From NCBI GenBank assembly GCA_963742535.1, contig CAVUMC010000002.1, forward strand, positions 248,001-312,000: a DNA stretch of 64,000 nt, read 5' to 3'. The notes under the pieces were generated by a model. It did no database searches. It had not been told where the DNA came from and saw only the letters and a list, made by a program, of their open reading frames with translations. This DNA comes from VRUE01 sp963742535 (GTDB lineage Bacteria > Actinomycetota > Thermoleophilia > Solirubrobacterales > 70-9). Position 1 is the stretch's first letter. Each line of letters begins with the position of its first letter. Below are positions 15,230 to 24,170 of this stretch, one piece after another. Position numbers and translations under genes: made by a program.

Positions 15230-17350
15230 TCAAAGGGGTATCGGATCGGAGGCGCCGGCGCCAAAGCGACGACGGGCGGCCTCGAGCAGGGGGCCAAGCT
15301 CGGGGGCGTCGAGCGAGCCGTACTCGCGCAGAAGGTTGAGCACCTCCTCGCGCGCGGCCTCGAGCGTGGCGCTGTCCTCGGGCAGCTCGGCGACGGCGAA
15401 GCGCGGCAGGCCGTGCTGGCGGGTGCCGAGCACCTCGCCCTCGCCGCGCAGGCTGAGGTCGACCTCGGCGAGGCGGAAGCCGTCGCTCTCCCGCTCTACC
15501 GCCTTCAGCCGCCGCCGGGCGAACTCACCGGCGTCTTCGGGAAAGAGCAGGCAGCAGGACTCGTGCTCGCCGCGGCCGACACGGCCGCGCAGCTGGTGCA
15601 GTTGCGAGACGCCGTAGCGCTCGGCGCCCTCGATCACCATCACCGTCGCGTTGGGCACGTCGATGCCGACCTCGATCACCGTCGTCGCCACCAGCACGTC
15701 GGTTTCGCCAGCGGCGAAGGTCTCCATTGCGGCCGCCTTATCGACCGAGCGCATCTGGCCATGGATGACGCCGACGCGGAAGTCGCGCAGCTCACTCGCC
15801 GCCAGCCGCTCCGCCTCGACCTCGGCGGCGCGTCCCTGCAGCTTGTCGGACTGCTCGACCAGCGGGCAAACCACAAACGCCTGGCGACCCTCGCGCAGTT
15901 GCCCGCGGATGAACTCGTAGGCGCCCGCCCGCTCGTCCTCGTTAACAATCCGCGTGCTCACCGGCTTACGCCCGGAGGGCAGTTCATGCAGGGCGGTCGT
16001 GTCGAGGTCGCCGTAGGCGGTGAGCGAGAGCGTGCGCGGGATCGGCGTCGCGGTCATGTGCAGGACGTGCGGTGCCATCCCCTCGACCCCCTTGGCGTCG
16101 AGGGCGCGTCGCTGGGCGACGCCGAAGCGGTGCTGCTCGTCGACCACCGAGAGGCCAAGGCGGGCGAAGCGCACGTCGGGCTCGATCAGGGCGTGCGTGC
16201 CGACCAGGAGGCCGAGCTCACCCGTCGCCAATCGCTCCAACGCTTCGCGGCGGCGAGCGGCGGGGGTGGCGCCGGTGAGCAGGGCGAAGGGCGTCGCCTC
16301 TTCGGCGAGCAAGCGGCCCAAGGTGACGGCGTGCTGCTCGGCGAGGGTCTCGGTCGGGGCCATCAGCACCGCCTGGAAGCCAGCTTCGAGCGCCCGCAGC
16401 ATCGAGTAGAGGGCGACCACGGTCTTACCCGAGCCGACCTCCCCCATCAGCAGCCGCTGCATCGGCTCGCCCGAGTCGAGGTCGGCGTCGATCTCCTCGA
16501 AGGCGCGCTGTTGATCGCGGGTCGGGGCGAAGGGCAGCGACCCAAGCCAGCGCTCGACCGTCTCCCCCTTACGGCCGAGCCGCGGCGCGGGCCGCGAGGC
16601 CCGGTGGGCGCGCTTGCGCGTCGCCAGGATCGCCTGGTAGAGGAAGAGCTCCTCGAAGCGCAGGCGCTGGCGCGCCGCCTCGACTTCCTCGATCGCCTCC
16701 GGGAAGTGCACGGCTTTGACCGCATCAGCCGCCGCGGCGAGATCATGGCGGGTGCGGAGGCTCGCCGGCAGCGGCTCGAGCACGTTGCCGACCCATTGGA
16801 TCGCCTGCTCCATCCACTGCCGCAGACGCTGCGCTTTCAGCTGCTCGGTGCCCGGGTGGACCGGCAACAGGCCTTCACTGGGATCGCCGCCGAACTCGTA
16901 TTCGGAGACGGTGAAGCCGCGTTTGCCGGCCGAGCCGGTGAGCAGCAGCCGCGTCCCCTCGGTCAGCTTCGGCGCCAACCAGGGCTGGTTGAACCAGGTC
17001 GCCCTGACGCTGCCGCTTTCATCGCCGACTTTGGCGCTGAGGATCGAGAGGCCGCGGCGGCGGAAGGGCCGGCCGGCGCTGGTCAGCACCTCGACCGCGA
17101 TCGTCGCCTGCTGCTTCGGTTCGAGCGCGGCAACGGCGACGACCTGGCGATCGCGGTGGCGGTGCGGGAAGCGGGTGAGCAGATCGCCGACGGTGGCGAT
17201 CCCCGCCTCCGCCGCGGTCTCCGCCAGCTTCGGCCCGACTCCCTCCAGCGCTTGCAGCGAGACATCGAGAGCGCTGGGCCGGGGCCAGCGCACCGGGGCC
17301 TCGCGCAGTTCCGCCGCAGTCAGCTCGTCGGTGCTGGCAAAGGCGCGCAC
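15230..17350 (-). CDS. recG: ATP-dependent DNA helicase RecG
   Basis: Remodels stalled replication forks and Holliday junctions. An N-terminal wedge/OB domain (GVGPKLAETAAEAGIATVGD, FPHRHRD) is followed by superfamily 2 helicase motifs: RLLMGEVGSGKTVVALYSM (Walker A), VVDEQHRFGV (DExH-like box), MTATPIPRTL, and motif VI HQLRGRVGRGEHESCC. The GTG at 17350, preceded by AAGGA, gives 706 aa; the ATG at 17422 would overlap the preceding gene. It follows the FakA-like kinase gene and precedes rsmD, as in many Gram-positive genomes. Confidence 0.96.
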   Translation of the reverse strand: MRAFASTDELTAAELREAPVRWPRPSALDVSLQALEGVGPKLAETAAEAGIATVGDLLTRFPHRHRDRQVVAVAALEPKQQATIAVEVLTSAGRPFRRRGLSILSAKVGDESGSVRATWFNQPWLAPKLTEGTRLLLTGSAGKRGFTVSEYEFGGDPSEGLLPVHPGTEQLKAQRLRQWMEQAIQWVGNVLEPLPASLRTRHDLAAAADAVKAVHFPEAIEEVEAARQRLRFEELFLYQAILATRKRAHRASRPAPRLGRKGETVERWLGSLPFAPTRDQQRAFEEIDADLDSGEPMQRLLMGEVGSGKTVVALYSMLRALEAGFQAVLMAPTETLAEQHAVTLGRLLAEEATPFALLTGATPAARRREALERLATGELGLLVGTHALIEPDVRFARLGLSVVDEQHRFGVAQRRALDAKGVEGMAPHVLHMTATPIPRTLSLTAYGDLDTTALHELPSGRKPVSTRIVNEDERAGAYEFIRGQLREGRQAFVVCPLVEQSDKLQGRAAEVEAERLAASELRDFRVGVIHGQMRSVDKAAAMETFAAGETDVLVATTVIEVGIDVPNATVMVIEGAERYGVSQLHQLRGRVGRGEHESCCLLFPEDAGEFARRRLKAVERESDGFRLAEVDLSLRGEGEVLGTRQHGLPRFAVAELPEDSATLEAAREEVLNLLREYGSLDAPELGPLLEAARRRFGAGASDPIPL

Positions 17351-17381
17351 TAGCCGTCCTTCAGACAAGCGAGCCGGCGCA

Positions 17382-19013
17382 CTACTGGGCGGCGAGCAGC
17401 CACCACCAGCTCGGCTGACCACCGTCGTGGGTCTCGAACTCGACCCCGTCGGGGACGTGGGGATCGAGCTCGTCGAGGGCGATCGGGGCGTCCTGGCCGC
17501 CGATCACAGTGACGATCTCGGCATCCTCAGCGAGCTGCTCGATCGTCGCCGCCAGGGTCGAGCCAGCGCCGCCCCAGGCGACGATCTCACCGGCGACGAA
17601 GCCGACCGCGTCGCCCCTGCGGAAGCGCCCGGAGGCGTCGTCTCGCGCCGCCGGGGCGACACCGCCGTCGGCAATCGTGGCCAGCGCCTCGTCGAGCCGC
17701 TCGGCGTTCTCCCCCGCCGCCGCCTCGGGATCGAGCTCGACCAGGGCCAGGAGGCTCTTCTGCAGCGAGGTGGCAGCGACCACGCGGGCCGGCTTCTCGG
17801 AGAGCTTGCAGGCCTCTTCCGCCGCCATAACGACGTTGGAGGAAGAGGGGAAGACGAGCACTTCCTCGGCCGAAACCTCGTGGATGCCGGCGAGCAGCTC
17901 GTACGTAGAGGGGTTGAGGGTCTCGCCGCCGGGGACGACGTGCGCGCCCAGCTCCTCGAACAGCCGCTGCAGACCGTCGCCAGCGGCCACCGCCAGGGCG
18001 CCGGTGCGGGCGCCGTCGAGCCGCGCCCGGCGCTCGGCAATCTGCTCGCGCATGTCGGCGACGTCGAGGTTGGTCACCTCGCCGACGCCCTCGAAAAGCG
18101 CCACCGCAGCCTCGGGCTCATCGGTGTGGACGTGGACCTTGAGCGTCGCCTCGTCGCCGACGACCAGGACCGAGTCCCCCAAACCCTCCAGGCGGGGCAG
18201 AAACTCGCGGCTGCTGAGCTCCTGGCCGGAGACGATGAAGTTGGTGCAATAGCGAAAGCGGCTGTCCTCGTGGTGCGGCAGGCTGAGTCGAGGCGCCTCG
18301 TAGTGGGAAACCTCCGGCACGCTGGCATCGTCGCCGCGCAGCCCGGCCACGACCCCGGCCAGAATCAGCACCAAGCCATAGCCACCGGCATCGACGACAC
18401 CCGATTCGCGTAGCACCTCGAGCTGCTCGGGGGTGCGCTCGACCGCGCGCTGCCCGTCTTCGATCGCCCGCTCGAGGATCTCGGCCAGCACCGCGTCCTG
18501 GAGCTCGTCGGGGACCCCCTGTTGCAGACGCTGCTTCTTGGCGTCGAGGCGGGCGAGCTGGCGGGCAATCGAGTGGGCCATCTCGCGGAAGACGGTCAGC
18601 ATCGTTCCCTCGGCGGGCTCGCGCACGGAGTCATAAGCGGCGTCGGCGGCGCTGGCGAAGGCGGAGGCGACCAAGACTGGATCGATCAGCTCGCCGGGGC
18701 GACTGGCCAGCTCCTCGGCGGCGCCGCGAACGATCTGGCTGAGGATCACGCCGGAGTTGCCGCGCGCGCCCATCAGGGCCGCCCGGGCCAGCGCTTGGAC
18801 CAGCTGGGTGCGGCCGACGTCGTCGACCTCCATCCCATCGAGCCGATCGAGCTCCTCCATCACGGCGCGCATCGTCATCGCCATGTTGTCGCCCGTGTCG
18901 CCATCGGCGACAGGGAAGACGTTGAGGTCGTTGACCTCCTGGCGGCGTGCCTCGAGATTGGCGTAGGCAGAGCTGACGACGCGCCGGAAGCGCACGATGC
19001 TGGGATCTGGCAT
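17382..19013 (-). CDS. DAK2-domain fatty acid kinase-like protein (FakA/YloV family)
   Basis: FakA-type proteins phosphorylate fatty acids presented by a FakB partner. The DhaL-like nucleotide site is NVFPVADGDTGDNM followed by ARAALMGARGNSGVILSQIVRG. A middle domain follows, with a C-terminal domain containing VFPSSSNVVMAAEEA and VTVIGGQDAP. I chose the ATG at 19013 (MPDPSIVRFRRVV, 543 aa); a GTG at 19052 is possible. Its usual neighbours are rpmB and recG; recG is in place but rpmB is separated by the MmpL gene on the other strand. No FakB/DegV gene is in the window. Confidence 0.9.
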   Translation of the reverse strand: MPDPSIVRFRRVVSSAYANLEARRQEVNDLNVFPVADGDTGDNMAMTMRAVMEELDRLDGMEVDDVGRTQLVQALARAALMGARGNSGVILSQIVRGAAEELASRPGELIDPVLVASAFASAADAAYDSVREPAEGTMLTVFREMAHSIARQLARLDAKKQRLQQGVPDELQDAVLAEILERAIEDGQRAVERTPEQLEVLRESGVVDAGGYGLVLILAGVVAGLRGDDASVPEVSHYEAPRLSLPHHEDSRFRYCTNFIVSGQELSSREFLPRLEGLGDSVLVVGDEATLKVHVHTDEPEAAVALFEGVGEVTNLDVADMREQIAERRARLDGARTGALAVAAGDGLQRLFEELGAHVVPGGETLNPSTYELLAGIHEVSAEEVLVFPSSSNVVMAAEEACKLSEKPARVVAATSLQKSLLALVELDPEAAAGENAERLDEALATIADGGVAPAARDDASGRFRRGDAVGFVAGEIVAWGGAGSTLAATIEQLAEDAEIVTVIGGQDAPIALDELDPHVPDGVEFETHDGGQPSWWWLLAAQ

Positions 19014-19089
19014 CAGGCCGAAATCTAGCTGCCAGGGCCGGATGTTCCTCACAGAGTCCAGCTGCCGAGTTCGCTACGGTGCGACGCCG

Positions 19090-21276
19090 ATGAGACGCTT
19101 CGCCACCTGGTGCACCGGGCACCGCAAGACCGTAATCATCGGCTGGATCGTGGCCCTGATCGGAATCGGCATGCTCGCCGGCTCGGTCGGCTCCGATTTC
19201 ACCGAAGAATTCAAGCTGCCTTCCTCGGACTCGCAGGAAGCCTTCGAGCTGCTCGAAGACAAGTTCCCGCAGCAGTCCGGCGTCACCGCGGAAATCGTCT
19301 ACAAGGCTCCCGCCGGTGCCGACTCACCGGCCGTGAAGAAGAAGATGGAGGGCGTCTTCGCCGAAGCGGCCAAGCTGCCGCACGTCAGTGAAGTCGCCAG
19401 CCCCTACGCCTCCGGGGGCGCAGCCGCGATCAGCAAGAACGGCGAAATCGCCTACGCCACCGTCCAGTACGACGTCTCCACCGACAAGCTGGAAAAAGAC
19501 GACATCAAAAAGCTGATCTCGATCGGCAATGCGGCCAATGGCAACGACCTCAAGGTCGCCGTCGGCGGTGCTCCGATCGAGGAAGTCCGCGGCGAAGAAG
19601 AAGGCGACTCATCGTTTGCGATCGGCCTACTGGCCGCGGTCGTGATCCTGCTGATCACCTTCGGCTCGGCGGTGGCGATGGGCCTGCCGCTGCTCACGGC
19701 CCTCTTCGCCCTCGGCGTCGGTCTCAGCGTGGTCACGATCGGCACCCACGTCTTCGACACCGCCGAGTTCGCGCCACAGCTGGCGGCGATGATCGGGCTC
19801 GGCGTCGGCATTGACTACGCGCTCTTCATCCTCACCCGCTTCCGAAACGGGCTCGACGAGGGCCTCGAGCCGCGTGAGGCGGCAATCGCCGCGGTCGACA
19901 CCGCCGGCCGCGCGGTGCTCTTCGCCGGCATCACCGTGATCATCTCGCTGATGGGGATGCTGCTGCTCGGCATCAGCTTCCTCTACGGCGTCGCGATGGC
20001 GGCAGCGGTGGCGGTGCTGTTCACGATGATCGCGGCGCTGACGCTGCTCCCGGCGCTACTGACGATCGCCGGCAGGCGGGTGGACAGGCTGCGTATCCCG
20101 GGACTAGGCAAGCGCGAGCCCTCGACCGCCGAAGACACGAAGTGGTTCCGCTGGAGCCGCGAGATTCAGAAGCGTCCCGTGGCGGCAGCGCTGCTCTCGG
20201 GTGGCCTCCTGATCGTGCTCTGCATCCCCACCCTCTCGCTGCGCCTCGGCTCCAACGACGCCGGCACTGACCCGGCCGGGTCGAGCACGCGCGAAGCCTA
20301 CGATCTGCTTGCCGAAGGCTTTGGCGCCGGTTACAACGGGCCCTTCGTGATGGCCGCGGCGCTGCCGGAAAAGGGCAACGACGAATCGCTGGTTGTCCTA
20401 CATAAAGCCCTCGAGGGCGAAGAAGGCGTGGCGAAACTCACCTCGATCACGCTCAACCCGGCCGAAAATACCGGCATCTTCCAGCTCTACCCGACGACCT
20501 CGCCGCAGAGTGAGGAGACGACCAAGCTGCTCGACCACATCCGCGATGAGGTCATACCGCCGATTGAGCAAAAAACCGGCGCGCAACTGCACGTTGGCGG
20601 CATCACCGCGATCTTCGAGGACTTCGGTGACGCGATCTCCGAAAAACTGCCGCTCTTTATCGGCGTCGTCGTCCTGCTCTCGGCGCTGCTGCTGATGACC
20701 GTCTTCCGTTCCGTGGTCGTGCCGCTGAAGGCAGTCGTGATGAACCTGCTCAGCATCGGCGCCGCCTTTGGCCTGATCGTCGCCGTATTCCAGTGGGGCT
20801 GGGGCGCCAGCGTGATCGGCGTCGACGGCACCGGGCCGATCATTTCTTTCTTCCCGATCTTCCTCTTCTCGATCGTCTTCGGGCTCTCGATGGACTACGA
20901 GGTCTTCCTGATGTCGCGAATCCACGAGGAGTGGGAGAACAGCCACGACGCCACTCTCTCTGTCACCCGTGGCCTCGCCCTCACCGGCCGCGTGATCACC
21001 GCAGCGGCGGCGATCATGATCACCGTCTTCGCCTCCTTCATGCTCGGCGACGACCGCATCATCAAGCTCTTCGGCCTCGGCCTCGCCGCCGCCGTCTTCA
21101 TCGACGCCGTGATCATCCGCTCGGTCCTCGTCCCCGCCCTGATGCAGCTCTTCGGCAAGAGCGCCTGGTACATCCCGGACTGGCTCGACCGAATCCTTCC
21201 CAAGCTGCACGTTGAGCCCGCCGAGGGCGACCCCAGCCCCACCGGCGAGCACCCCGTAGTCGCGTCCGCTGACTAA
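19090..21276 (+). CDS. MmpL/RND-family membrane transporter
   Basis: A 728 aa transporter of the MMPL group, which exports lipids and other hydrophobic compounds using proton motive force. It has two repeated halves: an N-terminal helix (VIIGWIVALIGIGMLAGSVG), a periplasmic domain, then a helix bundle with GVGIDYALFILTRFR; the second half repeats this with GLSMDYEVFLMSRIHEEW. The DY pairs are the expected proton-relay residues. The ATG at 19090 matches the family start MRRFATWCTGHRKTV. It is a single plus-strand gene between the FakA-like kinase and rpmB, which are normally adjacent, and so looks inserted. With the wax ester synthase nearby, lipid export is a reasonable guess only. Confidence 0.93.
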   Translation: MRRFATWCTGHRKTVIIGWIVALIGIGMLAGSVGSDFTEEFKLPSSDSQEAFELLEDKFPQQSGVTAEIVYKAPAGADSPAVKKKMEGVFAEAAKLPHVSEVASPYASGGAAAISKNGEIAYATVQYDVSTDKLEKDDIKKLISIGNAANGNDLKVAVGGAPIEEVRGEEEGDSSFAIGLLAAVVILLITFGSAVAMGLPLLTALFALGVGLSVVTIGTHVFDTAEFAPQLAAMIGLGVGIDYALFILTRFRNGLDEGLEPREAAIAAVDTAGRAVLFAGITVIISLMGMLLLGISFLYGVAMAAAVAVLFTMIAALTLLPALLTIAGRRVDRLRIPGLGKREPSTAEDTKWFRWSREIQKRPVAAALLSGGLLIVLCIPTLSLRLGSNDAGTDPAGSSTREAYDLLAEGFGAGYNGPFVMAAALPEKGNDESLVVLHKALEGEEGVAKLTSITLNPAENTGIFQLYPTTSPQSEETTKLLDHIRDEVIPPIEQKTGAQLHVGGITAIFEDFGDAISEKLPLFIGVVVLLSALLLMTVFRSVVVPLKAVVMNLLSIGAAFGLIVAVFQWGWGASVIGVDGTGPIISFFPIFLFSIVFGLSMDYEVFLMSRIHEEWENSHDATLSVTRGLALTGRVITAAAAIMITVFASFMLGDDRIIKLFGLGLAAAVFIDAVIIRSVLVPALMQLFGKSAWYIPDWLDRILPKLHVEPAEGDPSPTGEHPVVASAD

Positions 21277-21293
21277 GCGGCCTTTCTTCAGAT

Positions 21294-21340
21294 CGACTGG
21301 CGAGTTAGGGACACCCCAGCGCCCCCCAAGTCGCCGGTCG
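21294..21340. terminator. Imperfect hairpin after the MmpL gene
   Basis: CGACTGGCGAGTT (21294-21306) pairs with AAGTCGCCGGTCG (21328-21340), 13-base arms with one G-U wobble and one mismatch. It lies in the 192-base convergent gap between the MmpL gene and rpmB, where a shared terminator is expected. The rest of that gap (21341-21468) is GC-rich with no open frame I can support. Confidence 0.45.
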
Positions 21341-21468
21341 GCCGTGTTGCTGCCAGTCATGCTCTCCTGAGGCCGTAGGACCAAGCGAGGGCGTGCCGGC
21401 GGCGGAGCGACAGTGCTTCATGCACGACGCGCAGCCGACGGTGCGGCCTCGCGCAGCGTCTTAAGGCC

Positions 21469-21660
21469 TCAGGCGGCCTTGGTGACCTTGTTGGCCTTGA
21501 GGCACCGCGTGCAGACGTAGGTCCGCAGCTTGCTGCCGTTCTCGACGATGCGGACCTTTTGCAGGTTCGGGTCGAAGCGACGCTTGGTCGCGACCATCGA
21601 GTGGCTGCGGGACTGACCGAACGCCGGTCCCTTTCCGCAGCTGTGACATACCTTGGCCAT
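21469..21660 (-). CDS. rpmB: 50S ribosomal protein L28, zinc-binding form
   Basis: A 63 aa L28 starting MAKVCHSCGKGPAFGQSRSH, with RRFDPNLQKVRI and the second cysteine pair in TYVCTRCLKANKV. Four cysteines in two CxxC pairs mark the zinc-containing form. Actinobacteria often keep paired zinc-free paralogs elsewhere; none is visible here. Upstream on the same strand comes ribH, 68 bases away. Confidence 0.96.
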   Translation of the reverse strand: MAKVCHSCGKGPAFGQSRSHSMVATKRRFDPNLQKVRIVENGSKLRTYVCTRCLKANKVTKAA

Positions 21661-21728
21661 CGGGTCGGGGATGGTACCGATATCCGCCGACCGGTGACAC
21701 GACTTGCCACCGGTGGCAGATTTTTGAA

Positions 21729-22247
21729 CTAGGTGTCGCGGACTGCCCAGTTGTAGGGGTTGATCGCCTGTTTGCTCAGGGCCATGCGGGCGACGGTGAG
21801 GGCGGCGTTACGGCCCTGGTCGCGCTTGCCGCCGCCGGCGCGAGCGAGAGCCTGCTCCATCGTGTCGCAGGTGATCACGCCGAAGGCGCAGGGGACGCCG
21901 GTTTCGAGCTGGACGTCCTGGATGCCGCGGGCAGCCTCGGCGCAGACGAAGTCGTAGTGGTCGGTCTCACCGCGGATGACGACGCCGAGACAGGCGACGC
22001 CGGAGTAGCGGCCGCTGGTCGCGTGCAGCTTGGCGGCGAAGGGCAGCTCGTAGGCGCCGGGCACCGAGACCTCGCTGACCGAAGCGGCGGGGACGCCAGC
22101 GAGCTCGAAGCCTTCGCGGGCGCCCGAGAGCAGCCGTTCGGCCAGGTCCTCGTAGAAGCGGCCGACACAGACGGCGAACTGGCGGCCGGCGAGCGCCTCG
22201 CGCTCCTCCTCGCCGAAGGTCTCGAGGAAGACCCCGGACTCAGCCAC
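21729..22247 (-). CDS. ribH: 6,7-dimethyl-8-ribityllumazine synthase
   Basis: Condenses ArP with DHBP to lumazine, the penultimate step of riboflavin synthesis. Key blocks are FAVCVGRFYEDLAERLL, SVPGAYELPFAAKL, VIRGETDHYDFVCAEAARG (catalytic His) and VPCAFGVITCDTMEQALAR with GGGKRDQGRNAA. I prefer the GTG at 22247 (172 aa), which follows GAGG and overlaps the ribBA stop by eight bases; an ATG at 22277 would add ten residues. Last gene of the rib operon. Confidence 0.95.
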   Translation of the reverse strand: MAESGVFLETFGEEEREALAGRQFAVCVGRFYEDLAERLLSGAREGFELAGVPAASVSEVSVPGAYELPFAAKLHATSGRYSGVACLGVVIRGETDHYDFVCAEAARGIQDVQLETGVPCAFGVITCDTMEQALARAGGGKRDQGRNAALTVARMALSKQAINPYNWAVRDT

Positions 22248-23568
22248 CAGTGGCCTCGGCGTCGCGTTCGTCCTCATCGCGGATCATCTCCTCGTCGAGG
22301 GCGAGCCCCTGGTGGTGCAGCGAGTGGCCCATCTTGTCGCGCTTGGCGCGCAGGTAGGCCTCGTTGTGTTCATTGGGCGTCGAGATGATTGGCACCTGCT
22401 CGCTGACCGAGAGCCCGTAGCCCTCGAGGCCGACGATCTTCTTCGGGTTGTTGGTGAGGATGCGGATGCTGGTCAGGCCGAGATCAACGAGGATCTGGGC
22501 GCCAATGCCGTAGTCGCGCAGGTCGGCGGGCAGACCAAGCTTGAGGTTGGCTTCGACTGTGTCGGCCCCCTCCTCCTGCAGCTTGTAGGCCTTGAGCTTG
22601 TTGAGCAGACCGATGCCACGGCCCTCCTGGGAGAGGTAGAGGAGGACACCGCGGCCCTCGCGCTCGATCTGGGTCAGCGCCGCGACCAGCTGCTCGCCGC
22701 AGTCGCAGCGCATGCTGTGGAAGACATCGCCGGTGAGGCACTCGCTGTGAACGCGGACGAGCACGTCCTCGACCCCGTCGACGTCGCCCTTGACCATCGC
22801 CACGTGGTGCTTGTCGTCGACCAGGGAGCGATAGCCGACCGCGGTGAAGTCACCGAACTCGGTCGGCAGCGCCGTCGAGACGACCCGCTCGACCAGCTTC
22901 TCCTCGGTGCGGCGGCGGTAGGCGATCAGGTCGGCAACGGTGATCATCTTCAGCCCGTGGCGCTCGCAGTAGGGGACCAGATCGGGGACGCGAGCCATCG
23001 TGCCGTCGTCGTTCATCACCTCGCAGATGACGCCGGCCGGCGTGAGACCGGCGAGGCGGGCGAGGTCGACGCTGGCCTCGGTGTGGCCGGTGCGCTCGAG
23101 CACGCCGCCGTCCTTGGCCCGCAGCGGGAACATGTGCCCGGGGACGACGATCTCGCTCGGGCCTGAGTCGGGGTCGATCGCGACCTGGATCGTGTGGGCG
23201 CGGTCGTGGGCGGAGATACCAGTGCTGACCCCGCCGGCAGCCTCGATCGTGACCGTGAAGGCGGTCTGCAGTGGCGCCTCGTTCTTCGCAGCCATCAGCT
23301 TCAAGCCGAGTTTCTCGCAGCGCTCCGCGGTCAGGGCAAGACAGATCAGGCCGCGCGCCTCCTTGGCCATGAAGTTGACCGCCTCGGGCGTGGCGAACTG
23401 CGCCGCCATCACCAGGTCACCCTCGTTCTCGCGGTCCTCGCCGTCGCAGACGACGACCATGCGACCGGCGCGGATCTCCTCGATCCCTTCCTCGATCGTC
23501 GAGAAGGGGCTCTCCCCCACCTTGGTCCCTGCTCCGTCTGTCCGCTGCGTCTCGGTCATTTCGCTCAT
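22240..23568 (-). CDS. ribBA: Bifunctional DHBP synthase / GTP cyclohydrolase II
   Basis: Supplies both precursors of riboflavin. The N-terminal RibB domain (about 20-220) has VVVCDGEDRENEGDLVMAAQ, FPLRAKDGGVLERTGHTEA and GVICEVMNDDG. The C-terminal RibA domain (about 225-415) has VRVHSECLTGDVFHSMRCDC with zinc-binding cysteines, LYLSQEGRGIGLLNKL and LTNNPKKIVGLEGYG. The 442 aa length is normal for the fused actinobacterial enzyme. It overlaps ribE upstream by four bases and ribH downstream. Confidence 0.97.
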   Translation of the reverse strand: MSEMTETQRTDGAGTKVGESPFSTIEEGIEEIRAGRMVVVCDGEDRENEGDLVMAAQFATPEAVNFMAKEARGLICLALTAERCEKLGLKLMAAKNEAPLQTAFTVTIEAAGGVSTGISAHDRAHTIQVAIDPDSGPSEIVVPGHMFPLRAKDGGVLERTGHTEASVDLARLAGLTPAGVICEVMNDDGTMARVPDLVPYCERHGLKMITVADLIAYRRRTEEKLVERVVSTALPTEFGDFTAVGYRSLVDDKHHVAMVKGDVDGVEDVLVRVHSECLTGDVFHSMRCDCGEQLVAALTQIEREGRGVLLYLSQEGRGIGLLNKLKAYKLQEEGADTVEANLKLGLPADLRDYGIGAQILVDLGLTSIRILTNNPKKIVGLEGYGLSVSEQVPIISTPNEHNEAYLRAKRDKMGHSLHHQGLALDEEMIRDEDERDAEATGG

Positions 23569-24170
23569 GAGTCTCCTTCTGCGGCGAATGGTTTCATCAA
23601 TCGCTCGACGTACTTGGCCACCACGTCACACTCGACGTTCAGCTTGTCCCCGGCGGCGACCTCGCCCAGGGTCGTTCGCTCCAGCGTCTCCGGGATCAGC
23701 GACACCTCCGCCCAGTCGTCTCCCAGTGCTGAGACCGTGAGGCTGACGCCACTGAGGCAGATCGATCCCTTCTCAACCACGTAGCGGGCCAGCTCGGGGC
23801 CGAGGGCAACACGGAGACGGCGGGCAAAGCCGTCCTCCTCGATCGAGACGACCGTGCCGACCCCGTCGGCGTGGCCCTGGACGATGTGCCCGCCGAGCCG
23901 ATCGCCAGCCTTCATCGCCAGCTCGAGGTTGACCCGGTCGCCCGCATCGAGAGCGTCGAGAGCGGTGACCCTGAGGGTCTGGTTCATCGCCTCGGTGGCG
24001 AAGCCACCGTCATCGATGGCGGTCGCGGTCAGGCAGACACCGTTGACCGCGACCGAGTCGCCCTCGCCGATCTCACTCGCGAGGCGGGTGGCGATGCGAA
24101 TACGAGCGCCCTCGTCGCCGCTCTCCAGCGACTCAATCGTGCCGAGGTCTTCGACCAAGCCGGTGAACAT
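23565..24170 (-). CDS. ribE: Riboflavin synthase alpha chain
   Basis: Dismutates two lumazines to riboflavin. Two homologous barrels are visible: MFTGLVEDLGTIESL with GDSVAVNGVCLTATAI and AMNQTLRVTALDAL in the first, and GHIVQGHADGVGTVVSIEED with GSICLSGVSLTVSAL in the second. The ATG at 24170 shares a base with the ribD stop (TGATG), giving 201 aa; two GTG codons immediately upstream are alternatives. Family ID is secure. Confidence 0.96.
   Translation of the reverse strand: MFTGLVEDLGTIESLESGDEGARIRIATRLASEIGEGDSVAVNGVCLTATAIDDGGFATEAMNQTLRVTALDALDAGDRVNLELAMKAGDRLGGHIVQGHADGVGTVVSIEEDGFARRLRVALGPELARYVVEKGSICLSGVSLTVSALGDDWAEVSLIPETLERTTLGEVAAGDKLNVECDVVAKYVERLMKPFAAEGDS

Noticed and set aside
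15413..17353. A 646-codon plus-strand open frame over recG
   Set aside because: Complement of recG with low-complexity Arg/Leu/Gly content and no domain.
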